DNA of 27,357 nucleotides from JBOFFI01 sp051657245 (GCA_051657245.1 JBOFKI010000065.1:1-27357); one strand, 5' to 3'; shown: positions 15,987-23,292, counted from the stretch's first letter. A program made the numbers and translations. The notes: a model not told the origin generated them from the sequence alone.

Positions 15987-17489
15987 CTAAGCTTCATCCT
16001 TGAACCAGTGGGCCCTGGAAGCCATCACAATCTCATTGGCTATTTCGAGGTCAAATTTTGTATTAACGATAAGTTCTTGTAGCTCAAACCCAGACAACTC
16101 AGCAAGATCATCCAACGTTTTGATTCCTTTCTCTGCAAGCTCCGCCAACAAAAAAGGAGTCAATTGCTCAAGAGCAGCTAATTCTTTGCTCCCCCCCAAT
16201 TGTTCAAAACGTTCCATCATCTCAATCGTCTGCTTTTCTAAAAAGGCTTTTGCACGACTCTGCAATTCATTCACAACTTCCTCTGTAAAGCCTTCCACAG
16301 ATAATAGCTCTTCTAATGGGACAAAAGCAACCTCTTCAACCGTTTCAAACCCCTCTAAAACTAATAGATGGGCGATGACATCATCTACGTCTAGCGCATC
16401 GATGAAAAGTTTGGTCCTGGATTGGGTTTCAGCAGTTCGACGCCTAGATTCTTCCGCATCCGTGAGAATATCAATAGCCATACCTGTTAATTCATGAGCC
16501 AATCTCACATTCTGGCCCCTTCTGCCAATCGCTAGACTCAATTGGTCGTCTGGCACCACGACCTCCAGACGTTTAGATTCTTCTCCAAAGACAACTTTTG
16601 AAACTTCTGCCGGCGCCAAAGCATTGACAACAAACGTTGCAATATCTGGGGACCAAGGAATAATATCAATTTTCTCGCCCTGAAGCTCTTGAATCACAGC
16701 TTGAACCCTGCTACCACGCATTCCCACACAAGATCCAACAGGATCAATGGATGAATCGCTAGAAAACACGGCCATCTTGGCTCGACTTCCGGCATCCCTG
16801 GCAACAGCTTTGATTATAATATGCCCGTCATAGATCTCAGCAACTTCTTGTTTGAAAAGTTCAGCCATAAATTGGGGATGGGTTCTAGAAAGAAAAATTT
16901 GGGGGCCTTTGGCCTCGCGGCGAACCTCTTTAATATAAGCTCGAACCCGGTCTCCTATCTTAAATTTTTCTCGCGGGATAAGTTCATCTCGCCTCAAAAA
17001 ACCTTCAGCTTTGCCCAAATCCAAAAAATAGTTATCAAATTCAACTCGACGAACTGACCCGTTAACAATTTCCCCGACGCGATCTTGAAATTCGCCATAT
17101 TGAATTTGGCGTTCTGCTTCTCGGATATGAGACAAAATCGTTTGCTTGGCAGTTTGCGCATCCACCCAACCAAATTCAATGTTCGGAAGGGGCTCAATAT
17201 GAAACTCCCCCTCAGACAACTCCAAACCCATCGCACGAACATCTTCTAAATTCAATTGGGTGGGTACGTGGGAAACTTCAGAGACAATTTCACGATAGCG
17301 TTTGAGCTGCATCTGTCCCGTCTGCCTATCAATATGAACCCGAATGTCATGATCCTTTCCATAGCGCGCACGTGCAACTTTTTGCAACGCCTGCTCCATA
17401 GCCTCCAGAATATCTTCTCTGGGAATCCCTTTTTCCTGGGCAAGCGCCGTAGCTACCTGAATAATTTCATGCCGTCCGATCTCTGTCAT
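15987..17489 (-). CDS. nusA: Transcription termination/antitermination factor NusA
   Basis: NusA binds RNA polymerase and nascent RNA, modulating pausing, termination and antitermination. The 500-residue protein has the N-terminal polymerase-binding domain (1-125) and the S1 domain (about 135-200, around GSVRRVEFDNYFLDLG). It has two KH domains (about 230-380, with SSIDPVGSCVGMRGSRVQ and LAIGRRGQNVRLA) and two C-terminal helix-hairpin repeats (about 380-500). The gene is 23 bp downstream of rimP. NusA is known in enterobacteria to control its own operon, which is relevant to the leader terminator upstream of rimP. Confidence 0.98.
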   Translation of the reverse strand: MTEIGRHEIIQVATALAQEKGIPREDILEAMEQALQKVARARYGKDHDIRVHIDRQTGQMQLKRYREIVSEVSHVPTQLNLEDVRAMGLELSEGEFHIEPLPNIEFGWVDAQTAKQTILSHIREAERQIQYGEFQDRVGEIVNGSVRRVEFDNYFLDLGKAEGFLRRDELIPREKFKIGDRVRAYIKEVRREAKGPQIFLSRTHPQFMAELFKQEVAEIYDGHIIIKAVARDAGSRAKMAVFSSDSSIDPVGSCVGMRGSRVQAVIQELQGEKIDIIPWSPDIATFVVNALAPAEVSKVVFGEESKRLEVVVPDDQLSLAIGRRGQNVRLAHELTGMAIDILTDAEESRRRTAETQSRTKLFIDALDVDDVIAHLLVLEGFETVEEVAFVPLEELLSVEGFTEEVVNELQSRAKAFLEKQTIEMMERFEQLGGSKELAALEQLTPFLLAELAEKGIKTLDDLAELSGFELQELIVNTKFDLEIANEIVMASRAHWFKDEA

Positions 17490-17512
17490 GCGTTTCTTTC
17501 CCTTTTTTCACC

Positions 17513-18937
17513 TTATTCCTTATCTACGTCTTCTTTAAACCTCTCATCACGTTGCGGACGGTCTCCGAAAGGTCGTCTTTCGCCACCATCACGCCGGGGT
17601 GGACGATCTCCGAAAGGTCGTCTTTCGCCACCATCACGCCGGGGTGGACGATCTCCGAATGAACGCCTTTCACCATCATCACGCCGGGGTGGACGATCTC
17701 CGAATGAACGCCTTTCGCCATCATCACGCCGTGGCGGACGATCTCCGAATGAACGTCTTTCGCCACCATCACGCCGTGGCGGACGATCTCCGAATGAACG
17801 CCTTTCACCATCATCACGTCGGGGCGGACGATCTCCGAAAGGTCGCCTTTCGCCATCATCACGTCGGGGCGGACGATCTCCGAAAGGTCGTCTTTCGCCA
17901 TCATCACGTCGGGGCGGACGATCTCCGAAAGGTCGTCTTTCGCTATCATCACGCCGTGGCGGACGATCTCCGAAAGGCCGCCTTTCACCATCATCACGCC
18001 GGGGTGGACGATCTCCGAAAGGCCGCCTTTCACCATCATCACGCCGTGGCGGACGATCTCCGAAAGGCCGCCTTTCACCATCATCACGCCGTGGCGGACG
18101 ATCTCCGAAAGGCCGCCTTTCGCCATCATCACGTCGCGGACGATCTCCGAAAGATCGTCTTTCGCCATCATCACGTCGCGGACGATCTCCGAAAGGCCGT
18201 CTTTCACCATCATCACGTCGGGGTGGGCGATCTCCAAAAGGCCGTCTTTCACCACCATCACGTCGCGGACGATCTCCGTCATCAGATTTCCCCCACTCTT
18301 TTTTAGGCTCGTCCTCCTGTTTAGAGCGGTATACTTTTTCAAATTGTGGCGTCTGAAATTTTTGTGACTTTCTGACCTCTCCAGCTCCCTCCATATTGTC
18401 CGAGAGCTCCAGCTCAATTGCTTCCATTTCAACAATTTCTTCTGTTGTTGATTCCATCTCAACCGTTTCTACTTCTGGGGTTCCCCCATCAACTAATTTT
18501 GCGCTCACGATACATTTCCATTCAAAAAAAAGAGGTTCCTGTTGTGGCGATGCTAAAAAAATCCCTCTTTCTTCTATTTTTTCTAGCGCGCCTTGAAATT
18601 GCTTCTGTCCATCTTCTCCAGGATGCACATTAATTTTTATGATTCGCCCACAAAAACGAACAAAATCTTTTTGTTTAACGAGAGGACGCCCCGAACCTGG
18701 CGAAGTAACCTCTAAAATATAGCGTTGCTCCAAAGGGTCCTCAACGTCTAAAAGCGTTGAAATGGCTTTACTTACCTGGGTACAGTCTTCAAGGCTGACG
18801 GGACGACCATCGACACGATCAATCATCACTTGCAAAACAGGGCGCTTTGCTTTCGATAAAATCACCCGAACAACGTCATAGCCTAAGGATTCAATAGAAG
18901 GCTCAAGCATTTCTTGAATCAATTGTACGTTTGACAT
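17513..18937 (-). CDS. rimP: RimP with a 16-unit tandem-repeat C-terminal tail
   Basis: Residues 1 to about 150 are an ordinary RimP, the factor needed for 30S subunit maturation (GYDVVRVILSKAKRPVLQVMID, YILEVTSPGSGRPL, then the SH3-like C-terminal domain). A normal RimP ends there. Here an acidic linker (about 153-190, many Glu/Met/Thr) is followed by 16 near-identical units from residue 222 to 458, consensus DRPPRRDDGERRPFG. Thirteen units have 15 residues and three have 14. The tail is predicted to be disordered and resembles the Arg/Gly/Asp tails of some RNA helicases and pseudouridine synthases. It heads the operon rimP-nusA-infB-rbfA-hemW-rnhA. The frame is continuous, with no sign of a fusion error. 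Confidence 0.93.
   Translation of the reverse strand: MSNVQLIQEMLEPSIESLGYDVVRVILSKAKRPVLQVMIDRVDGRPVSLEDCTQVSKAISTLLDVEDPLEQRYILEVTSPGSGRPLVKQKDFVRFCGRIIKINVHPGEDGQKQFQGALEKIEERGIFLASPQQEPLFFEWKCIVSAKLVDGGTPEVETVEMESTTEEIVEMEAIELELSDNMEGAGEVRKSQKFQTPQFEKVYRSKQEDEPKKEWGKSDDGDRPRRDGGERRPFGDRPPRRDDGERRPFGDRPRRDDGERRSFGDRPRRDDGERRPFGDRPPRRDDGERRPFGDRPPRRDDGERRPFGDRPPRRDDGERRPFGDRPPRRDDSERRPFGDRPPRRDDGERRPFGDRPPRRDDGERRPFGDRPPRRDDGERRSFGDRPPRRDGGERRSFGDRPPRRDDGERRSFGDRPPRRDDGERRSFGDRPPRRDGGERRPFGDRPPRRDGGERRPFGDRPQRDERFKEDVDKE
17564..18274 (-). repeat. 711-bp coding minisatellite in rimP (42/45-bp units)
   Basis: Sixteen head-to-tail units, thirteen of 45 bp and three of 42 bp, fill exactly 711 bp. 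Neighbouring units differ mainly at a few codons (Pro or Ser before Phe-Gly, Asp or Gly after Arg-Asp) and by synonymous changes. The unit lengths are multiples of three and contain no stop in several other frames, so long shadow frames appear on both strands. Confidence 0.97.
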
Positions 18938-18967
18938 TTATTTTTGCGACCTTCAACTTACTTCAAT

Positions 18968-18996
18968 AAAAAAAGGGGCGAACACTTCCACCCCTC
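18968..18996 (-). terminator. Intrinsic terminator in the rimP leader
   Basis: Read on the minus strand, GGGG then GAA pair with TTC then CCCC around a short loop, and seven T residues follow (complement of 18968-18974). It lies 31 bp before the rimP start codon and about 30 bp downstream of a likely promoter start. It is therefore placed to end a short leader transcript or to finish the upstream gene at 19118. Confidence 0.7.
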
Positions 18997-19031
18997 ATCT
19001 CAAATTTATTCTGGATAAAAACTATTGGCCT

Positions 19032-19059
19032 ATCATACGTCATTTTTGCAAAAAAGCAA
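19032..19059 (-). promoter_or_regulatory. Putative promoter of the rimP operon
   Basis: On the minus strand, TTGCTT (19059-19054) and TATGAT (19037-19032) are 16 bp apart. Transcription would start near 19025, giving a leader of about 90 nt before rimP that contains the intrinsic terminator. Confidence 0.5.
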
Positions 19060-19117
19060 CTTCTTTTAACGAAAAAAATACGACAGCGTTGGGAGGCTCT
19101 CGGATGCTTAATTGGTG

Positions 19118-19540
19118 CTATTTCAAAAGCTTTTCTTTGGCGTGACGCAAACGCGCTCTATATGCGTTAGACAGTTTTTTTAATTTTTTAGCTTGCTGTA
19201 ACTTTGCTTCATAAGCCTCGAGAATTTGGGATGGGTCAGCCAACTCATCAAGTTCTAAAATTTTGAGGGCTTCTTCTCTATCCATGGGTGAGACCAGCAA
19301 TTTAGGTTTTCTGGCGAGGCCGTGCTTGTGTTTAATCCACAAAAGCAAAAGCACCAAAGCCAAGGCCGTCGCGTGGGGTATGCGGCCTGAAACGATAAAT
19401 AACACGAAACTAATGCTTAAAAGTGTGAGGCTGCTCCATTGCAAAATTTCGGTTAATACGTGGCTATTGGCTTGGGAAAGGCCTATTAAGAAAAGCAAAA
19501 AAAGAATCAACCCGATGGCGGCGATAAAAAAAAGTGGCAC
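19118..19540 (-). CDS. Membrane protein with a J-like tail lacking HPD
   Basis: The 140-residue protein has two or three hydrophobic segments (about residues 4-22, 34-51 and 55-70), then a basic linker and a helical C-terminal domain. The tail MDREEALKILELDELADPSQ followed by ILEAYEAKLQQAKKL and YRARLRHAKEKLL matches the small membrane-anchored DnaJ-like proteins of alphaproteobacteria. The His-Pro-Asp triplet that activates Hsp70 is not there; its place is taken by AKKLKKL. The situation resembles mitochondrial Pam16 beside Pam18, an inference from the pattern. The start codon is GTG with a weak site (AGGGAAA). Confidence 0.6.
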   Translation of the reverse strand: MPLFFIAAIGLILFLLFLIGLSQANSHVLTEILQWSSLTLLSISFVLFIVSGRIPHATALALVLLLLWIKHKHGLARKPKLLVSPMDREEALKILELDELADPSQILEAYEAKLQQAKKLKKLSNAYRARLRHAKEKLLK

Positions 19541-19651
19541 GAAACCGTTTCCCTAAAGCTTTGAGCACGTGAGGGCCTATGGTAGCCAACCCCAATCAAT
19601 TCGTCAAATGCAAACGCTCACAATTTATAAATGCCTTTCAAATACGAAAGG

Positions 19652-20686
19652 CTAATTTTTTGCGGCTGTAGGTGCTGGCGGATTTTGGTGCTCTGGAAGA
19701 AGAGACAAAGCATGTTTGACCTGTTCCGTCAACTGGGAGGTAATATGAGGGTATCTAGACCAATCCTCTGAATCGAAATTGTTGGCATTAATGATTTCGA
19801 TATTCGTGAGGTTGTTAAACAGCGGCATCATTTCGGGTTGGAATCCGTTTGGCATGATTGAGAAGGTTAAAGATTTAAGATTTTTGAGCGTGCCTATGGC
19901 TTTGACAGTTTTTTCAGGTAAGGGCATCTCATCTACCGTAAGGTGTTTAAGTGAATTTCCCAAAACAGCAAGCTCAAGACCGTTAAATGTGCTTCCTGAA
20001 AAAAACAAATTTGTTAGATTTTTAAACTGTGCTAAATCCGCTACGTTACCGTCTTTGAGTTGGCTATTAACGAAAAACAGCGCTTGAATTGGTAGCGATT
20101 TTATTTTCTCAAGCTCTCCTGATTCTATCATACCCCCAGAAAAGATGAGCTTAGACAATTTGGATAGGCTGGCAAAGTGGTCGAAATTTTCTGAGGTAGG
20201 GCTTTGATAGGTGATCTCCAATATTTCTAGATTTGGATAAACCTTAATCATTTCAAAAACAGGTTGAGGGGCTTGATTTATAATCAAGTGCTTTAGATTG
20301 CTTAGCTGGCTAAGTTTTGATAAATTTTTAAAACCATGGAAAAAAGATAAATCCAATTTTTCTAATTTATGAAAAATTCCAAGGATTTCCATATCCTGTG
20401 AAGAAAGATTCAAATGCTTGGAAATTTCAAGGGTCTTTAAAATGGACGGGTCAAGCTCTTTGAGGTGCTTTGAAAGCTTATCTCTAGAAGAAAAATAAAG
20501 AGAAATTTGGGGGTGAAATTTATCTTCTCCTGGTAAAAACATTATTTTTTTTTGAGAAATTTTGACAACGGATGGGGAGGATGTTTCTTCTATCAGATCT
20601 TTTCCAATATACCCAGCCCAGGATGCTGCGTTCAACAGATAGGAGCTGTAAAAAAGGCTGAAACCTATCGAGAAAAAGCGCATCAT
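19652..20686 (-). CDS. Secreted leucine-rich-repeat protein
   Basis: The 344-residue protein starts with a likely signal peptide (MMRFFSIGFSLFYSSYLLNA). From about residue 85 to 310 it contains roughly eight leucine-rich repeats of 20-26 residues, for example LEKLDLSFF, LKHLIINQ, LEILEITYQ, LTNLFFSGS, LKHLTVDEM, LKSLTFSIM and LTNIEIINA. The final 30 residues are polar and proline-rich. Such proteins often bind other proteins, and in host-associated bacteria may act on host targets; nothing here proves that. The gene is visibly richer in A and T than the translation operon. An AAGGGAT site precedes the ATG. It stands alone, divergent from the transaldolase gene. Confidence 0.7.
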   Translation of the reverse strand: MMRFFSIGFSLFYSSYLLNAASWAGYIGKDLIEETSSPSVVKISQKKIMFLPGEDKFHPQISLYFSSRDKLSKHLKELDPSILKTLEISKHLNLSSQDMEILGIFHKLEKLDLSFFHGFKNLSKLSQLSNLKHLIINQAPQPVFEMIKVYPNLEILEITYQSPTSENFDHFASLSKLSKLIFSGGMIESGELEKIKSLPIQALFFVNSQLKDGNVADLAQFKNLTNLFFSGSTFNGLELAVLGNSLKHLTVDEMPLPEKTVKAIGTLKNLKSLTFSIMPNGFQPEMMPLFNNLTNIEIINANNFDSEDWSRYPHITSQLTEQVKHALSLLPEHQNPPAPTAAKN

Positions 20687-20835
20687 TTTATCCCTTTTAA
20701 AATCAAATTATTAAAAACTATACTGCTATTTATGCGCAACACAAGATAGCTTCTCTTGTTTTTTAAAAAAGTTGAACCTTGCGCAGAGAAACGTTACAAC
20801 AAGGTCACACACATGAAAAAAAGGTTCTTAAAACA

Positions 20836-21486
20836 ATGAAGCTGTTTCTAGATTCGACGTCTCTGGAAGAAATTCAAGCAGGTATTGAAACGGGTTTGAT
20901 TGATGGGGTTACAACCAATCCTTCCCTGGTGTTAAAATCAGGCCAGCCCCAAGAGAGCTTAATCCGTTCTATTTGTGAAATTGTGGAAGGCCCGGTCAGC
21001 GTTGAGGTGACGACGTTGGAGGCCGTAGACATGGTTCAAGAAGGCCGAACATTCTCAAAATGGGCTCCAAACGTGGTGGTCAAAGTTCCCTTGACGGTGG
21101 AAGGTTTAAAAGCTTGCCAAAGCCTTCGGGCTGAGGGCATCCTCGTCAATGTAACCCTTTGTTTTTCTGCTAATCAAGCTCTTCTTGCTGCAAAAGCAGG
21201 TGCAACCTTTATCTCCCCCTTTATCGGCAGGCTGGAAGACATGGGAGGAGATGGCCCGCTTCTGCTAGAAGATATGGATTACCTGTTAACCCAAGGAGCT
21301 TTTGAAGCTCAAATTTTAGCAGCTTCCATTCGTAGCCCTGCCCATGTTTTGATGGCGGCTCGGGCTGGGGCTGATGTCGTAACCCTTCCTTTCAGCGTGT
21401 TCCAGCAACTTTACCAACACCCTTTAACAGACAAAGGGCTGGCCATTTTTATGGAAGCTATTGCCAAAACTCCGATGACTCTCTAA
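20836..21486 (+). CDS. Small transaldolase / fructose-6-phosphate aldolase family
   Basis: This is a class I aldolase of the MipB/TalC type, handling dihydroxyacetone units in the non-oxidative pentose phosphate pathway. Starting at MKLFLDS (20836) it has 216 residues, the usual length of about 215-220; the open frame continues upstream to 20779 without conserved sequence. Family motifs are DGVTTNPSL (about residues 25-33), the Schiff-base lysine in NVVVKVPLT, NVTLCFSANQA and FISPFIGRLEDMGGDG. Whether it acts as transaldolase or as F6P aldolase cannot be read from the sequence. It overlaps the end of the convergent regulator gene by 4 bp. Confidence 0.93.
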   Translation: MKLFLDSTSLEEIQAGIETGLIDGVTTNPSLVLKSGQPQESLIRSICEIVEGPVSVEVTTLEAVDMVQEGRTFSKWAPNVVVKVPLTVEGLKACQSLRAEGILVNVTLCFSANQALLAAKAGATFISPFIGRLEDMGGDGPLLLEDMDYLLTQGAFEAQILAASIRSPAHVLMAARAGADVVTLPFSVFQQLYQHPLTDKGLAIFMEAIAKTPMTL

Positions 21487-21935
21487 ACCGTAATTTTTAA
21501 GAAGAAATTCCAGTAAGCTTCCAAAGAGCGACATTTTTGGATGACGTTTTTGAAGTCTTCATTTGAAATCCCGTTGTTTTTCAGATGGTCTGTTTGCTGA
21601 TCAAGGTGCTTATCTAATTTTTCAAATAAAATAAGCCCCTTATGGGCAAGCTTAATTTGGGTTGAGCGTCGATCATGGGTAGATACTTCTTGTTGGACAT
21701 ATCCATTAGTGACCATCTTTTTCAAATTGTAAGAGACGTTTGACCCGAGATAATAGCCTCGGTTGCTGATCTCACCCACGGTCATCTGGTTATTGCCGAT
21801 GTTGTATAAAATGAGGGCTTGAACGTTGTTTAAGTCACGAACGCCCAAGCGGTCTAATTCAGCCTTTAAAAGATCAAGAAAAAGACGGTGTAGCCTCTCC
21901 AAGATCATAACAAAATCGAGATAATTGTCTTTCAT
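21483..21935 (-). CDS. MarR-family winged-helix regulator (LdtR-like)
   Basis: This is a DNA-binding dimer of the MarR superfamily. The segment LNNVQALILYNIG, MTVGEISNRGYYLGSNVSYN and then LKKMV and YVQQEVSTHDRRS is the winged helix. It closely resembles alphaproteobacterial LdtR-type regulators, which control cell-wall L,D-transpeptidase and stress genes in relatives such as Liberibacter. I place the start at the ATG at 21935 (MKDNYLDF) because GAGGA lies 5 bp upstream; an in-frame ATG at 21968 lacks a site. No L,D-transpeptidase gene is in the window, so its targets are elsewhere. Confidence 0.85.
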   Translation of the reverse strand: MKDNYLDFVMILERLHRLFLDLLKAELDRLGVRDLNNVQALILYNIGNNQMTVGEISNRGYYLGSNVSYNLKKMVTNGYVQQEVSTHDRRSTQIKLAHKGLILFEKLDKHLDQQTDHLKNNGISNEDFKNVIQKCRSLEAYWNFFLKITV

Positions 21936-21998
21936 CTTATCCTCGTTATTTCTTTTTTTATCAAACACTTACCTAATAAATTAAGGGATAATTTGTTA

Positions 21999-22008
21999 AA
22001 TTTAAATT
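21999..22008. promoter_or_regulatory. AT-rich palindrome upstream of the MarR-type gene
   Basis: AATTTAAATT is a perfect 10-bp palindrome within a longer A/T-only stretch (21996-22012), about 65 bp upstream of the regulator start. MarR-type proteins often bind AT-rich palindromes near their own promoters. In such AT-rich DNA it could be chance. Confidence 0.25.
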
Positions 22009-22180
22009 AATTAGACAGATTTTTTTCCTCTTAAAATGCTGTTTTTAAGTATTTTTTTTGAAAATTTGTTCCCAATCCCCTTTAGCCCAAAAAAGAATGG
22101 GTGGGGGTCTTGCATTCAACAAAAGAGTTGTGGCAAGGTGTCGGTGGATCAGTTTTTGCATAGGCGAAAGCAGGCCTGCC

Positions 22181-22255
22181 GCCGTCGTGGCTCAGTGGTA
22201 GAGCACACCCTTGGTAAGGGTGAGGTCGAGAGTTCGATTCTCTCCGACGGCACCA
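22181..22255 (+). tRNA. tRNA-Thr (GGT)
   Basis: A complete cloverleaf is visible. The acceptor stem is GCCGTCG/CGACGGC. The D arm contains GGCTCAGTGGTAGAGC. The anticodon stem is CACCC/GGGTG with loop TTGGTAA, giving anticodon GGT. The T arm contains AGAGTTCGATTCTCT. Discriminator A and an encoded CCA end follow. It reads ACC/ACU threonine codons. Confidence 0.98.
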
Positions 22256-22283
22256 GTTTCTTCATACATCCCAGCGCTGTAGC

Positions 22284-22315
22284 AACGCCATTAATCTGGC
22301 GTTCGTGATGTTTTT
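22284..22315 (+). terminator. Possible terminator downstream of tRNA-Thr
   Basis: AACGCCA (22284-22290) and TGGCGTT (22297-22303) form a perfect 7-bp stem with a 6-nt loop. A run of five T begins 8 nt later (22311). The distance is somewhat long for a classical intrinsic terminator. Confidence 0.45.
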
Positions 22316-22353
22316 CCTCAAAATAAGCGTGCTTTTTGGTCAAATTTTAATTT

Positions 22354-22382
22354 TTTACATTTTCTGATTTTTGTGCTATAAA
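22354..22382 (+). promoter_or_regulatory. Putative sigma70 promoter of the gene at 22415
   Basis: TTTACA (22354-22359) and TATAAA (22377-22382) are exactly 17 bp apart, 33 bp before the start codon. Confidence 0.6.
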
Positions 22383-22414
22383 AACAAATACATACAATTA
22401 AAAAAAAGGCTCAG

Positions 22415-22918
22415 ATGATGAAAAATAAACTTAAAATATCCTTCTTTTTTTCTTTTCTGGCGGCTTCTTTAGGACATTCAGTCAATTTAGAGATTGATTT
22501 AATGCCAGGAAAAACACAAAAAATAACAAAAAATGGCTGGTTTGAGGTTTCAGGGATTGAAAATCCCTATAATTATAGCGAGGAGCGCCTCCCTAAAAGT
22601 TATAACGCTGAGGCCCACAGCCTTATCCTCAAAAATATAACCCGGGCTTACTTGGAAAAAAAATCTGAAAAAATTCAGCTAAAAAAAGAGAATGGAAACT
22701 TAAATTTTGTATTTGAAATTTCAACAACGCCTTTCACGACTGGAAAATCTGAGGAAGAAAATCACTACAAATATAGAGTTGAAGCTTCTGTCCCAGATGC
22801 GAAGGTGGATTCTGATGAAACAATCAGGCTAAAGCCAAGAAAAATCCAATTTTTGGGAGCTAGTTACAGAATTGGTCCTATGGATGATCGCACGTGGGTA
22901 GATATCAAATTCGACTAA
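22415..22918 (+). CDS. Secreted protein of unknown function
   Basis: The 167-residue protein has a short signal peptide (MMKNKLKISFFFSFLAASLG, cleavage near GHS). The mature part is rich in Lys, Glu and aromatic residues, without cysteines, and looks like a beta-rich single domain: EIDLMPGKTQKITKNGWFEV, LILKNITRAYL, KIQLKKENGNLNFVFEIS and YRIGPMDDRTWVDIKFD. I recognise no family. An AAGG site precedes two consecutive ATG codons. It has its own promoter and ends just before a strong terminator, so it is a one-gene unit placed between a tRNA gene and the flagellar genes. Confidence 0.7.
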   Translation: MMKNKLKISFFFSFLAASLGHSVNLEIDLMPGKTQKITKNGWFEVSGIENPYNYSEERLPKSYNAEAHSLILKNITRAYLEKKSEKIQLKKENGNLNFVFEISTTPFTTGKSEEENHYKYRVEASVPDAKVDSDETIRLKPRKIQFLGASYRIGPMDDRTWVDIKFD

Positions 22919-22924
22919 ATTTTG

Positions 22925-22960
22925 AAAAAACGCCCAAACGCGTTTGTCGGGCGTTTTTTT
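22925..22960. terminator. Bidirectional intrinsic terminator
   Basis: An A-run, ACGCCC (22930-22935), a 13-nt loop, GGGCGT (22949-22954) and a T-run form a stem usable from both strands. It can end the secreted gene on plus and the flgB-flgC-fliE transcript on minus. Confidence 0.85.
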
Positions 22961-22977
22961 TAGATTTTCTGGGGCGC

Positions 22978-23292
22978 TTAAATGGTCATATGGCTCACTT
23001 CCCGATAGCTTTGCAGCGCTGTTGACAGAATGCTTGTTCCTTGGCGAACGGCTGTGGAAGCGTTGAGAACCTCCAAAGCTGTTTTGAGTGAGTCAACGCC
23101 AGGTTGCTTTAAGACCGCTTCTGACGCCTTGGCTGCGTTATTGAGGCTTTTTGAAATTTCCCCAACCGTTCCTTTGAAAAAAATATCAGAAAAAGTACCA
23201 GTAGGCTCAAGGCTTTGCTCCTTAGGTTGGGTGAAAGAAGAAATAGAAAGAGGATGGTTTGAAAGGGGGGGAAGGGGTACGATAAACGACAT
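22978..23292 (-). CDS. fliE: Flagellar hook-basal body protein FliE
   Basis: FliE connects the MS ring to the proximal rod. The 104-residue protein has the family C-terminal pattern: a helical SKSLNNAAKASEAVLKQPG, then SLKTALEVLNASTAVRQGTS and a final LQSYREVSHMTI, the usual end of FliE. The N-terminal third is proline-rich and variable. AAGGAG lies 9 bp before the ATG. It is the third gene of the flgB-flgC-fliE unit, 27 bp after flgC. Confidence 0.88.
   Translation of the reverse strand: MSFIVPLPPLSNHPLSISSFTQPKEQSLEPTGTFSDIFFKGTVGEISKSLNNAAKASEAVLKQPGVDSLKTALEVLNASTAVRQGTSILSTALQSYREVSHMTI

Noticed and set aside
17564..18274. CRISPR-like array
   Set aside because: The units are head-to-tail without unique spacers and form a continuous reading frame in rimP.
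17256..18356. Long plus-strand frame (366 codons) with SPKGRLSPSSRRGGR repeats, antisense to rimP
   Set aside because: The rimP repeat unit is a multiple of three and has no stop in this frame, so a long open frame arises by default. It has no ribosome binding site and runs antisense through the nusA start.
17524..18462. Second minus-strand frame through the repeat (GLSEIVRHGVMMVK units) and a plus-strand His-rich frame at 17599-18306
   Set aside because: These are other-frame readings of the same minisatellite. The rimP frame carries the conserved N-terminal domain and continues through the repeat without a break.
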